A stretch of 64,000 nucleotides of DNA, taken from contig NZ_JASZYS010000006.1 of NCBI RefSeq assembly GCF_030316845.1, positions 1 through 64,000 on the forward strand. Direction: 5' to 3'. Below are positions 52,031 through 61,001 of the stretch, piece after piece; positions within the stretch are counted from its first letter, which is position 1; every line of letters begins with the position of its first letter. Source of the stretch: Variovorax davisae. Lineage in GTDB: Bacteria > Pseudomonadota > Gammaproteobacteria > Burkholderiales > Burkholderiaceae_C. The position numbers and the translations under genes are program-made. The notes below the pieces were generated by a model. The model worked only from the letters and a program-made list of their open reading frames with translations. It was not told where the DNA came from and ran no database searches.

Positions 52031-53311
52031 ATGCACGCCAAGGGCTCCGGGGCGTTCGGCACCTTCACCGTCACGCACGACATCACCAGGTTCACCCGCG
52101 CCAAGCTCTTCAGCGCCGTGGGAAAGAAGACCGAGATGTTCGCCCGCTTCACCACCGTGGCCGGCGAGCGCGGCGCCGCGGATGCCGAGCGCGACATCCG
52201 CGGCTTTGCGCTCAAGTTCTACACGGAGGAAGGCAACTGGGACCTGGTGGGCAACAACACGCCCGTCTTCTTCCTGCGCGATCCACGCAAGTTTCCGGAC
52301 CTCAACAAGGCCGTGAAGCGCGACCCCAGGACCCACATGCGCAGTGCCACCAACAACTGGGACTTCTGGACGCTGCTGCCCGAAGCGCTGCACCAGGTCA
52401 CCATCGTGATGAGTGACCGCGGCATCCCGGCGAGCTACCGCCACATGCACGGCTTCGGCTCGCACACCTACAGCTTCGTCAACGCTGGCAACGAACGCTT
52501 CTGGGTCAAGTTCCACTTCAGGACGCAGCAGGGCATCAAGAATCTCACGGATGCGCAGGCCGCCACCACTGTGGGCGCGGACCGCGAGAGCCATCAGCGC
52601 GACCTGTACGACGCCATCGAGGGCGGCGACTTCCCCAGATGGACGCTGTACGTGCAGGTGATGCCCGAAGCCGAGGCGCAGAAAGTGCCGTACCACCCCT
52701 TCGACCTGACCAAGATCTGGCCCAAGAAGGACTACCCGCTGATCGAGGTGGGCGTGATGGAACTCGACCGCAACCCCGGGAACTTCTTTGCCGACGTCGA
52801 GCAGAGCGCGTTCGCGCCAAACAACCTGGTGCCCGGCATTGGCGTGTCACCCGACAAGGTGCTGCAGGCGCGCCTGTTCGCGTATTCGGACGCGCAGCGC
52901 TACCGCCTGGGCGTGAACCATCACCAGATTCCGGTGAACGCCGCGCGCTGCCCGGTGCACAGCAACCACCGCGACGGCGCCATGCGCGTGGACGGCAACT
53001 ACGGCGGCACGCCGCACTACGAACCCAACAGCTTCGGCCGGTGGCAGGAGCAGCCCGAGCATCGCGAGCCGCCGTTCGCGCTGCGCGGCGATGCGGACTT
53101 CTGGAACTTCCGAGAGGACGATTCGGACTACTACGAGCAACCAGGTGACCTGTTCCGCCTGATGGCGCCCGAACAGCAACAAGCGCTGTTCGACAACACG
53201 GCACGCGCCATGGGCGATGCGCCGGCGTTCATCAAGCGCCGCCACATCGACAACTGCACGAAGGCCGATCCGGCCTACGGCGCGGGGATCGCCAAGGCGC
53301 TGGGTCTGTGA
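52031..53311 (+). CDS. Catalase lacking the N-terminal arm
   Basis: A 426-residue heme catalase of the small-subunit clade, against about 480-500 expected. It begins [20 protein letters not shown], so the catalytic histidine is residue 2. The rest is intact: [25 protein letters not shown] with the heme-ligand tyrosine, and [15 protein letters not shown]. The N-terminal arm, about 50 residues that knot the tetramer, is missing from the reading frame, and no homologous sequence is visible in the 63 bases upstream. No good ribosome binding site precedes the ATG. It may be inactive. Confidence 0.8.
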   Translation: MHAKGSGAFGTFTVTHDITRFTRAKLFSAVGKKTEMFARFTTVAGERGAADAERDIRGFALKFYTEEGNWDLVGNNTPVFFLRDPRKFPDLNKAVKRDPRTHMRSATNNWDFWTLLPEALHQVTIVMSDRGIPASYRHMHGFGSHTYSFVNAGNERFWVKFHFRTQQGIKNLTDAQAATTVGADRESHQRDLYDAIEGGDFPRWTLYVQVMPEAEAQKVPYHPFDLTKIWPKKDYPLIEVGVMELDRNPGNFFADVEQSAFAPNNLVPGIGVSPDKVLQARLFAYSDAQRYRLGVNHHQIPVNAARCPVHSNHRDGAMRVDGNYGGTPHYEPNSFGRWQEQPEHREPPFALRGDADFWNFREDDSDYYEQPGDLFRLMAPEQQQALFDNTARAMGDAPAFIKRRHIDNCTKADPAYGAGIAKALGL

Positions 53312-53332
53312 GGGCCCTCTCTGCCCGCCGCG

Positions 53333-54220
53333 TCAGGACAGCCTTTCGAGTTCCGTGGCCAGGAACTCGATGAAGAGCCTCGCACGCGCCGGCGTCTGCC
53401 GCCCGAAGGCATGCAAGGCCGAGATTGTCACGAGCGGCAGCCGCTGCAGCGGCAGGACGGGCACCAGTCGGCCCGCGTCGATGTCCTCTTGCACGAACAG
53501 GCGCAGGATCTGTACGACGCCAAGATCGCCCAGTGCCGCGATGCGCAGCGCGACGCTGTTGTCCGTATCGAACACACCGGCGGGATTCAGCACGCTGCCG
53601 TCCGCAAAGCGGATCGGAAACGCCTTGCCGCCCAGCATGTAGCGCACGTGCGCATGACCACGCAAGGCATCGATCGATCCGGGCGTTCCGCGAAGTGCCA
53701 GGTACTGGGGGGACGCCACCAACACGAGGGGCAGGTCGGCAAGGCGTCGAGCGGTGAGATCGGAGTCAGCGACCTCCCCTGCCCGAATGGCGATGTCGTA
53801 GCCCTCGCGGATCAAGTCGACATGCCGGTCGGCGAGGCTCATCTCGAGCTTCAGGCCAGGATGCCTCGGAAGGAACATGCCCACCACGGGCGACAGAAGG
53901 ATGCGCCCGAGGTCCCCGGGGGCCGTGATGCGCAGCACGCCCTGCGCGATGCCGTCGGCTTGCATCACCTCGCTGGCGTCGTCGAGCGCACGCAACAGCG
54001 GCGCGATGCGTTCGTAGTAGGCGGCACCTTCCTGCGTGAGGGACAGCGCCCGCGTCGAACGCTGGAAGAGCCGCACACCGAAGCGTTGCTCCAGCCGCGC
54101 AACGCCTTTGGAGACCGCCGAAGGCGATGTGCCCAACGTCCGTGCGGCCGCACTGAACGAGCCCGCCTCGACGGAACTCGCGAAGGCCACCAACCCGGGC
54201 GCGTGATCTAAGACATTCAT
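53333..54220 (-). CDS. LysR-family regulator
   Basis: A 295-residue regulator with the HTH in FSAAARTLGTSPSAVSKGVA and a substrate domain starting near residue 90. It belongs to the branch with FQRSTRALSLTQEGAAYYER. It is divergent from the SDR gene at 54324 across 103 bases, the usual arrangement for a LysR target. It converges on the catalase gene with 21 bases between stops. Confidence 0.9.
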   Translation of the reverse strand: MNVLDHAPGLVAFASSVEAGSFSAAARTLGTSPSAVSKGVARLEQRFGVRLFQRSTRALSLTQEGAAYYERIAPLLRALDDASEVMQADGIAQGVLRITAPGDLGRILLSPVVGMFLPRHPGLKLEMSLADRHVDLIREGYDIAIRAGEVADSDLTARRLADLPLVLVASPQYLALRGTPGSIDALRGHAHVRYMLGGKAFPIRFADGSVLNPAGVFDTDNSVALRIAALGDLGVVQILRLFVQEDIDAGRLVPVLPLQRLPLVTISALHAFGRQTPARARLFIEFLATELERLS

Positions 54221-54258
54221 TGAGGACTCCTGGGCACAAGTGATTCCGTTTCATCTCA

Positions 54259-54288
54259 CTACTCAACGCAGCCTGGCGAACCTAAATT
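54259..54288 (+). promoter_or_regulatory. Variant shared promoter-like motif, SDR gene
   Basis: CTACT (one change from CTACC) at 54259, 17 bases, then CCTAAATT ending at 54288, 36 bases before ATG 54324. TGGCGAA before CCTA matches the copy at 43536. Confidence 0.55.
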
Positions 54289-54323
54289 GAAGACTTCCCT
54301 CTCAGTCAAACAAGGAAAACCTC

Positions 54324-55073
54324 ATGAAGAAACTCTCTGGCAAAGTGGCCGTTATCACGGGCGGCAACAGCGGCATCGGCCTGGCATGTGCCCAGATTTT
54401 CGCGGCGGAAGGCGCTCGCGTCGTCATCGTGGGACGACGCCAGGACGCGGTGGATGCCGCGCTCGCGAGCCTCGGTGCGGACGCCATGGGCTTCGTCGGT
54501 GACGTGGCCGATCTTGCGATGCACGACCGGTTGCTCGCCGCAGTGAAGGCGCGGTTCGGCGCCATCGACATCTACGTGGCGAATGCCGGAACGGCCATTC
54601 TCGAGCCGTCCGCCGCCGTCTCCGTGGACAACTATGATCTGCAGTTCGCCACCAACACGCGCGCGGTGTTCTTCGGCGTGACCAAGGCGCTTGCGTTGAT
54701 GCGCGATGGCGGCTCGGTCATCCTCACGAGTTCGATCGCAGGCAGCAAGGTGATGGACAACCACGCGGTCTACGCAGGCAGCAAGGCCGCCATCGAGGCC
54801 TTCGCGCGCAATTGGGCGCTCGAACTCAAGGCCCGCCGCATCCGGGTCAACGTGCTGAGCCCGGGCCCGGTCGACACGCCGATCCTCGCGAAGTTGGGCA
54901 TCACGGAATCCGCACGGCCGGAGTTCGACAAGAGCATGGCTGCGGCGATCCCGTTGGGGCGGCTGGGCCAGCCGGATGAACTGGCGCACGCCGCGCTCTT
55001 CCTGGCAAGCGACGACAGCGTGTTCGTCACCGGCATCAACCTCAAGGTCGATGGCGGCATGGCGCTGACCTGA
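54324..55073 (+). CDS. Short-chain dehydrogenase
   Basis: A 249-residue classical SDR: cofactor loop TGGNSGIGLACAQIF, NAGTA, serine in LTSSIAGS, tyrosine-lysine in YAGSKAAIEAF, and the GINLKVDGGMALT end. Such enzymes interconvert alcohols and ketones with NAD(P). GGAAAACC precedes ATG 54324. It is divergent from a LysR regulator. Confidence 0.93.
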   Translation: MKKLSGKVAVITGGNSGIGLACAQIFAAEGARVVIVGRRQDAVDAALASLGADAMGFVGDVADLAMHDRLLAAVKARFGAIDIYVANAGTAILEPSAAVSVDNYDLQFATNTRAVFFGVTKALALMRDGGSVILTSSIAGSKVMDNHAVYAGSKAAIEAFARNWALELKARRIRVNVLSPGPVDTPILAKLGITESARPEFDKSMAAAIPLGRLGQPDELAHAALFLASDDSVFVTGINLKVDGGMALT

Positions 55074-55107
55074 GACCACACCGCGCTCGGACCCCTCGCC
55101 CTTCCCT

Positions 55108-55536
55108 TCAGGCCCGGGCCGTCCGGCGTGGAGGGAGAAATCCCTTCGCGTTGGCAAGGTCGGGCCACGGGAGCACGGTTTCGCCGGCGACCTTCCACTC
55201 GCCGTCCGTCCGCCGGAGCCGCAACTCATAGAGCGCCGGATCGGCGTCCTGGCTCATGCGTCGAAAGAGGATCGCGGTTGCTTCATCTCCCTGCTCCTCG
55301 ATATGCAGAACGCGCTTTTCCGTCGACAGCGGCTTCTCGCCAGCGTCGCGACGGCTTCTGAATTCGGCCATCATTTCCGACTTCGAGAAGCGGGCCACGT
55401 CTCCTTGCGGCGTCAGCACCAGGAATCCGAGGTCTTCGGTATAAAGCGCTTCCATTTGATCCATCCGATAGTGACTCCCGGTATCGGCGAGCACGTCGAT
55501 GAAGGCCATGATTTCTGGATTGTGAGACTGAGGCAT
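55108..55536 (-). CDS. SnoaL-like (NTF2-fold) protein
   Basis: A 142-residue protein with the NTF2/DUF4440 pattern: ALYTEDLGFLVLTPQGDVAR, TEKRVLHIEEQGDEATAILF and YELRLRRTDGEWKVAGE. Members include polyketide cyclases and small-molecule binding domains. AAGGAAGCCC precedes ATG 55536. A shared promoter-like motif lies 71 bases upstream. SnoaL-type domains occur attached to some ECF sigma factors, which makes it a notable member of the set. Confidence 0.8.
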   Translation of the reverse strand: MPQSHNPEIMAFIDVLADTGSHYRMDQMEALYTEDLGFLVLTPQGDVARFSKSEMMAEFRSRRDAGEKPLSTEKRVLHIEEQGDEATAILFRRMSQDADPALYELRLRRTDGEWKVAGETVLPWPDLANAKGFLPPRRTARA

Positions 55537-55607
55537 GAGGGCTTCCTTGGGCTGAGCTGCGACAGAGCGCCAACGCAGGGGCTTGCGATGGAAGCTCGAT
55601 GGCATTC

Positions 55608-55637
55608 ATCGTAGGATTGGCGTCCAGGCTTCGGTAG
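55608..55637 (-). promoter_or_regulatory. Shared promoter-like motif, SnoaL-like gene
   Basis: On the minus strand: CTACC, 17 bases, then CCTACGAT, ending 71 bases before ATG 55536. Confidence 0.72.
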
Positions 55638-55688
55638 TGCCGCCCAAGGACGCGCGCTGATTCCGGTTGGGCACCAATGCCGCGTGGC

Positions 55689-56684
55689 TCATGCGGCAGT
55701 TTGGGCCCGCGGCCATGCCTTCTGGCGCCATCTCTTGAGCGGCGCGTCCACCAGATGAAGGCAGATCGCCGCCATCGTGAACGAAAACACGATCGTCGCG
55801 CATAGCGTGACCCACCCGGGCTGTGAATTGCGCAGCAGCAGGGCTAAAGGGAAATGCCAGAGATAGATGCCATAGGACAGCCTACCAACGTAGGCCGCGG
55901 GCCGTGACGCGAGGAATTTCATCTTCCCGTGCTCCGCCGCATGGCAGACAAGCACGAAGGCGGACAGCTCCGCCAGCGTGATGCGCAGCGTGACCGCCTC
56001 TATCTGGTCGCTCGTCGGCAGGGAAGGCAGGGTCATGAGGACCACCAGCGCGATGCACGCCGCCGTGAGTGCGTGCCTCGAGACCCTGAACCGGGTGAGC
56101 GCCGCGATGGCCCCGAGCAGGATGCCGCTCATCCGCGTGTCGAAGCAGAAATACGCCTGCGACCAGGTCCAGTTCAGGGCCACGAAGTACCGCCATGCGG
56201 TCACGGCAAAGAATGACGACACCAGCCAGGCGACGGGATGCCGCGTCCGCAACAACAGCGGCAGCGCAAGGGGCCACAAAAGGTAGAACTTTTCCTCGAC
56301 GCCCAGCGACCATGTGTGGCCTATGGTGTAGGCGATCTCCCAGAAAGCCAGGGCATAGTCGTAGACGTAGAGTGCGGCGAGGACAGCGGACAGCCACCGG
56401 TTGTCGTCTGGCCAGAGCATCGGGGCCAGCCCCAGGTAGACCGCCACCATGAGCAACAGGGTCGGATAGAGCCGCAGCGCCCGCCGGGCGTAGAAGCGAC
56501 CGACCTCGATCCCGCCCTGGCGGTACTCCGCCGACAGCAGCGAGGTGATGAGGTAGCCAGAGAGGACGAAGAAGACGTCCAGCCCGACGAATCCGCCGCG
56601 CGCGCCGGGGACGTCGCAGTGGAACAGGAGGACGGCGAGGATGGACAGCGCCCGAAGACCATCGAGCGCCGGGTTGTACTGCAT
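55689..56684 (-). CDS. Acyltransferase 3 family membrane protein
   Basis: A 331-residue OafA/NolL-type acyltransferase with about ten hydrophobic helices. It opens with YNPALDGLRALSILAVLLFH, then RGGFVGLDVFFVLSGYLIT, a family signature. These enzymes move acyl groups onto cell-surface sugars across the inner membrane. It lies 16 bases after the CocE-type hydrolase gene and may share its transcript, although a common function is not obvious. Confidence 0.9.
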   Translation of the reverse strand: MQYNPALDGLRALSILAVLLFHCDVPGARGGFVGLDVFFVLSGYLITSLLSAEYRQGGIEVGRFYARRALRLYPTLLLMVAVYLGLAPMLWPDDNRWLSAVLAALYVYDYALAFWEIAYTIGHTWSLGVEEKFYLLWPLALPLLLRTRHPVAWLVSSFFAVTAWRYFVALNWTWSQAYFCFDTRMSGILLGAIAALTRFRVSRHALTAACIALVVLMTLPSLPTSDQIEAVTLRITLAELSAFVLVCHAAEHGKMKFLASRPAAYVGRLSYGIYLWHFPLALLLRNSQPGWVTLCATIVFSFTMAAICLHLVDAPLKRWRQKAWPRAQTAA

Positions 56685-56700
56685 GTGTGTCTGTCCCCTG

Positions 56701-58581
56701 TCAGCGGATCGTCAGCGGATCCGGCCGGCACGGCTGCAGGATCGTCGCGCCACACACTGGGTAGCTTGCCGGCCCCTTGACGTCCTTCAATACGCCGAGC
56801 CGCACGACAGAATCGTATCTGGCGTTGTGCAGCACATGGAGGCGCTGCTTTTGCGTGAAGGTGTCGAACACCAGACCGCCGGTCTGAGCCGGCGTGTCGA
56901 TCCAGATCCGCAGCCGGGACCCGCTGCGGAAGTAGTGCCCCATCTTGTTGATCTCGACCCGCGCGAGGACCGGCTGCCCGGGCAGCAGCGGCATGACGCG
57001 CTCGGGCCGCTCGAGGCGCACCGGCAGCAGAGGTGTCGAGCGCGCGGTGTCCAGGGCCCGGTTCGACAGACGCAGCCAGCCGCGCTGGACATAGGTTTCC
57101 TGTCCGTCCGGTCGGATCTCGGTAACGGTGACCTGCAGATCGGCGTCGCCGGCGTTGGCCGTGACCCAGAGATCGGCGCTGCCCGGCCCGTAGACCATCA
57201 TGTCTTCGCCCAGCGGCCGCGATGTGTAAGCGATGCCCGTTGCCTTCCAGTCGCCAGGCAACGCTCCCCAGAAAGAGCTTCCTGCAATGTCGTTGACGGC
57301 AACACCGGCGCCGGGGTAGTCGAATCCGTCGGCCGCCCCGGAGCCGGGTCCATCGGTGAGCGCCTGGCCGGCACCGAGGTGGAATTCCTTGATCGCCAAG
57401 TCGTTGCTGCGGATCGCATCCCTTTTCACCACCCAGCGCGCCTTGGGAGACACGCGCCGCTGAAGGGCGCTGCCGCCATCCCCCTCGGAGCTTTCCATCC
57501 ACACCGTGGTGCGTGGCGTGTCGCGTTCGAAGCCGTTGTCCACGCCCTTGACGAAGCGGTCAAGAAAACGCACGGCCATCGCCTGGAACTCCGAGGCCAG
57601 GTACATGTCGTGCCGGCCGTTGGTCTGGATCGACCACAGCTTGGCCGGGTCGAGCCGCGACTGGTAGTAGCCGCTGCGCGGCGTGATCGCTTGATCCTGG
57701 AAAGCCTCGAGCGACAGCACAGGGACCTGGACGCGATCGGCATGCAGCGCCAGGTCGAAGCTCTTCATGTGGTCGTCTCGCAGCGGATGCGACAGCAACA
57801 GATGCATCACGGAGTTCGTGTCTTCGGCTGCAAGGTTCTTCGGGATCTGCGCCAGGCAATGCACGTCGCCCTCTTCCTTCGCGGTCTGCGCGACCACCTT
57901 CTCCCAATAGGCGCGCATGGAGACCCGCAGGGGTGTGACGAAGCCGGGCGCCGGAACGCCACCGGGCATCAGGGCGTCGCGGAAGTCCGTCAGCACCATC
58001 CCGGGCACGATGGCCCGAAGATGCGGTGGCCGGTTCTGCGCCGTCGCCAATTGGGCAGATCCGCCGTACGACCAATTGACCATGCCGACCTTGGCATCGG
58101 ACCAGGTCTGCGACGCCGCGAACTCGACGGCTTCGGCGCCATGCCTGCCGAGCTGCGGCCGCGTGTACTCGAGCGGGCCTGCGGAACATCCGGAGCCTGC
58201 GGCGTTGACGCCCATCACCGCGTAGCCGGCCTCGACGAGCCGCTTGTCGAGTTCGACCGACATCGATGTCTTGTACTTCAGATAGGGCGCTCCCCCGATT
58301 GCGCCGGCGTCGTATCCGTTGATGCTCAAGATCACGGGGAACCTGCCCGATGTCTTCGGCAGGAGCACGCTATAGCGCAGCCTGATCCCGTCGGAGGTCG
58401 TGAAGTAGCCGGTGAGGCGCTTTGCCCAGAACGGCGCAATCTCTCCCTGCTCGGGGAAATCGAAAGGCTGCGACGCCGGCAGGCCCGTGTCGGGATCCAG
58501 CTTGGCATCCTGCCCGTGTGCGGCCAGCGACGTGGTGAATGCCGTGGCAAATGCGAGAGCGGCTGCGATGTTTTTGTTCAT
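56701..58581 (-). CDS. CocE/NonD-type hydrolase, exported
   Basis: A 626-residue protein with a Sec signal (NKNIAAALAFATAFTTSLA, cleavage near AHGQD). The catalytic domain resembles the X-Pro dipeptidyl-peptidase/CocE family (S15): FPVILSINGYDAG, nucleophile serine in VNWSYGGSAQLAT, and a late PVLSLEAFQDQAITP region. The C-terminal jelly-roll starts near residue 390. Such enzymes cleave esters or acylated amino acids in the periplasm. ATG 58581 is chosen because AGGACAGGATTC precedes it; the frame is open further upstream. Confidence 0.88.
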   Translation of the reverse strand: MNKNIAAALAFATAFTTSLAAHGQDAKLDPDTGLPASQPFDFPEQGEIAPFWAKRLTGYFTTSDGIRLRYSVLLPKTSGRFPVILSINGYDAGAIGGAPYLKYKTSMSVELDKRLVEAGYAVMGVNAAGSGCSAGPLEYTRPQLGRHGAEAVEFAASQTWSDAKVGMVNWSYGGSAQLATAQNRPPHLRAIVPGMVLTDFRDALMPGGVPAPGFVTPLRVSMRAYWEKVVAQTAKEEGDVHCLAQIPKNLAAEDTNSVMHLLLSHPLRDDHMKSFDLALHADRVQVPVLSLEAFQDQAITPRSGYYQSRLDPAKLWSIQTNGRHDMYLASEFQAMAVRFLDRFVKGVDNGFERDTPRTTVWMESSEGDGGSALQRRVSPKARWVVKRDAIRSNDLAIKEFHLGAGQALTDGPGSGAADGFDYPGAGVAVNDIAGSSFWGALPGDWKATGIAYTSRPLGEDMMVYGPGSADLWVTANAGDADLQVTVTEIRPDGQETYVQRGWLRLSNRALDTARSTPLLPVRLERPERVMPLLPGQPVLARVEINKMGHYFRSGSRLRIWIDTPAQTGGLVFDTFTQKQRLHVLHNARYDSVVRLGVLKDVKGPASYPVCGATILQPCRPDPLTIR

Positions 58582-58760
58582 GAATCCTGTCCTCAGGTTC
58601 TGGCTGGGCCGCCATCGGGAGGCGATGTTAAGACATCGATGCGGCTTTCGCGATTCCGAAAAGAGCACGGACGTCGCGAATCAAGGCCGTAGAGGTTCTC
58701 CCCTCTCCCTGATGGCAACTTTGGTGTCTTCGAGGCAACAGGGTGATGCACCCTGGCCAT

Positions 58761-58790
58761 CTACCGGCTGGCAGGTCGCGTCACTAGCAT
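58761..58790 (+). promoter_or_regulatory. Shared promoter-like motif, dehalogenase-like gene
   Basis: CTACC at 58761, 17 bases, then ACTAGCAT ending at 58790, 74 bases before ATG 58864. Confidence 0.7.
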
Positions 58791-58863
58791 CGACGAATCG
58801 GAATCAGCGATCCGCAAGCGCCATCTCGACGCGGCGAATCGCGCCTCAGCAACAAGGAAAGCC

Positions 58864-59748
58864 ATGATCTCCACGCAAGAAACGACAAGCGTCAATGGGG
58901 TGCGATTGCACTACACGGTCGCCGGCCAAGGGGACCCCGTTCTGCTCTGGCATGGCTTTCCGGGCACCTCGCAGTCCTGGCACAAGGTCTTGCCCTTGCT
59001 CGCGCAAACCCACACGGTGATCGTGCCCGACATGCGCGGGTTCGGTGATTCGGACAAGCCGGCGCAAGGCTATGACGCACGTACGCTGGTCGCGGACTTC
59101 CGCGCCCTTTTGCGGCATCTCGGCGTCGGACCACTCCACATCGTGGCTCATGACATGGGCGCACCGGCGGCGCTGGTTTGGGCCGGCGAACATCCCGAGG
59201 AGGTGCGCACGCTGGCCTACCTGGACGAGCCCATCATCACCGGAGAGTGCCTCGGGCGACTGATGCAGTTCACACCCCAAGGCACGGTCAGAGGCGGCTT
59301 GTGGTGGTGGCCACTCGCATTGGCGCCTGGGCTGGCGGAGATGCTGTTCTCCGGTCACGAACGAGAGGTGCTTGCCTGGTTCTATGAAAACTTCTGCGCC
59401 AATCCCGGCGCGATCGGGCAGGAGGCGTTCGACGAAACAATGCGCACATTCGCCGCGCCGGGCGGCGTCAGCGGCGTACTTGGCGTCTACCGTGCGATTT
59501 TCGACACACAGGCGCAGACGGAGCCCTTTGTGCGCGACAAGGTTCGTGTCCCGGTGCTCGCCCTGGGAGGCGACGCGAGCTTCGGCGACAAGACCCGCGA
59601 ATTGCTCACGACTGTTGTCGAGAAGGTCCGGGGCGGCGTGGTTCGGAACTGTGGGCACTTTATCCCCGAGGAACAGCCCGATGAACTGGTCCGCCTTCTG
59701 TCGGCATTCTGGGCCGAGACTGCGCAGCAGCGCCTGGCGGGGCGCTGA
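58864..59748 (+). CDS. Haloacid-dehalogenase/epoxide-hydrolase-like alpha/beta hydrolase
   Basis: A 294-residue hydrolase with VLLWHGFPGTSQSWHKVLP, an aspartate nucleophile in HIVAHDMGAPAALVW, and the base histidine in RNCGHFIPEEQPDEL. The aspartate elbow places it with haloacetate dehalogenases and epoxide hydrolases, not serine esterases. It is cytoplasmic. AAGGAAAGCC precedes ATG 58864. Confidence 0.88.
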   Translation: MISTQETTSVNGVRLHYTVAGQGDPVLLWHGFPGTSQSWHKVLPLLAQTHTVIVPDMRGFGDSDKPAQGYDARTLVADFRALLRHLGVGPLHIVAHDMGAPAALVWAGEHPEEVRTLAYLDEPIITGECLGRLMQFTPQGTVRGGLWWWPLALAPGLAEMLFSGHEREVLAWFYENFCANPGAIGQEAFDETMRTFAAPGGVSGVLGVYRAIFDTQAQTEPFVRDKVRVPVLALGGDASFGDKTRELLTTVVEKVRGGVVRNCGHFIPEEQPDELVRLLSAFWAETAQQRLAGR

Positions 59749-60303
59749 ATGCCACGACAAGGCACGGGGCGACCGATGCCTTAGCAACGTCTGACATCAC
59801 CGGCCGATAAGCAGCGCGTTATCGCCCGCTCGAGAAGCCTCGCAACTGGCACCTCCGCCAGGCCCTCAGCGAATCCGAGCTTGCCCAGGTAGCCGAAGAC
59901 CGCTCTGCAGCGGTTGCTGCCAGTCATGCCCTGAACGGGTACTCACGGTTTTGAACAGTTGCGGTCATCGACGCGCCCGAGGGTCGCCTGGCGCCGCGAG
60001 CGCTGTGAACGTCAAGCCGACGCTGCTGAACCCGATCCGAACAGGAGATCGTCGAATGACGACGGATCGCTTGCGGCTGAAGTTGCCGACCGCCAAACGC
60101 TGGGTTCTGCTCAATGCGAAGCAATCGGCCCCGACCATGCCACCTTCAGCCGAGCGGATCGTCGCAGCGATCTGCGGCCGTCCGTTGCGGATCACCGCGA
60201 AGTAGCTGGCCCGGTTGAGGTCGCCGAAGCAGTCATATGCGACCGACCCGAGCAGATCTGGGTACTTCGCGCTTTCGAACCTGGTGTTGTGAACGGTGTT
60301 CAA
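59749..60303. other. Mostly non-coding stretch with a weak frame
   Basis: About 550 bases. On the minus strand a frame of 112 codons (60303-59965, TTG start) begins NTVHNTRFESAKYPDLLG and looks partly coding (VAYDCFGDLNRASYFAVIRN), then degrades into arginine-rich sequence. It directly follows the EthD-like gene, so it may be a decayed extension of that operon. Confidence 0.35.
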
Positions 60304-60999
60304 TCAAAGTGTGTTCGCGGCAACATCGTCGGGAGTCGCCGAATGCGAGAGCGTGTAGAGACCGCTGATCACACCCTCGGCTGCGCCTGACGCCCGCAAC
60401 GCCGCAGGCGAAAGATCGGCATCGACAAGCGATTGCACGACATGTGCCTCGTAGCCAAGGACAACGAACACCCAATCGGCCACGCGGTCGGCTGAGTTGC
60501 GAATGCGCTGCTCGGTGGTTTCGGCGACGCGGGGTGTCTGATGCCGCAACAGGTGCGCACCCACGATGCCCGGCCGCTGGGCCAGAGCGGTGCAAAGCGC
60601 CTGAAAGAATGCACGCAGGTCATCGGCGCGGTCTTGCAGCGGCGAGACACGCAGTGTCAGCGCGTACCTTGCAGCGCTGCCGCCCGCCGACTCCAGCACG
60701 TGGCACTGGCTGCGCACCATGTTCCGATGGTGCGGCATCATGCGTACGGACCATGGCGACGGCGTGTTCAGATGACTGACATAGGCATCCGATGAAAGGA
60801 TCGCATACGAAGTGAGCTCGTACATGACAAAGATGCCTTCGCCCTCGGGAACACTCGTCCAGCGGGACGCCCGCCGGAATCCAGGCACGCCGAGCCGCTC
60901 CGGAAAATGTTCGTGGGAATGCCAATGTTCGAACTCGGACTTCATCTCGGGCGCCATGTCCCACCACATCGCCAGCGCCGCACTGCCTGGAAGCAACAT
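60304..60999 (-). CDS. EthD-like dimeric-barrel protein
   Basis: A 231-residue protein that seems to hold two ferredoxin-like barrels. The first has FEHWHSHEHFPERLGVPGF, the second a LRVSPLQDRADDLRAFFQAL helix. The pattern fits EthD or similar dimeric alpha/beta barrels, often in sugar-acid or aromatic catabolism. GGGGGA lies seven bases before ATG 60999. It follows the Gfo/Idh/MocA gene with only two bases between coding regions. Confidence 0.6.
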   Translation of the reverse strand: MLLPGSAALAMWWDMAPEMKSEFEHWHSHEHFPERLGVPGFRRASRWTSVPEGEGIFVMYELTSYAILSSDAYVSHLNTPSPWSVRMMPHHRNMVRSQCHVLESAGGSAARYALTLRVSPLQDRADDLRAFFQALCTALAQRPGIVGAHLLRHQTPRVAETTEQRIRNSADRVADWVFVVLGYEAHVVQSLVDADLSPAALRASGAAEGVISGLYTLSHSATPDDVAANTL

Positions 61000-61001
61000 T
61001 C

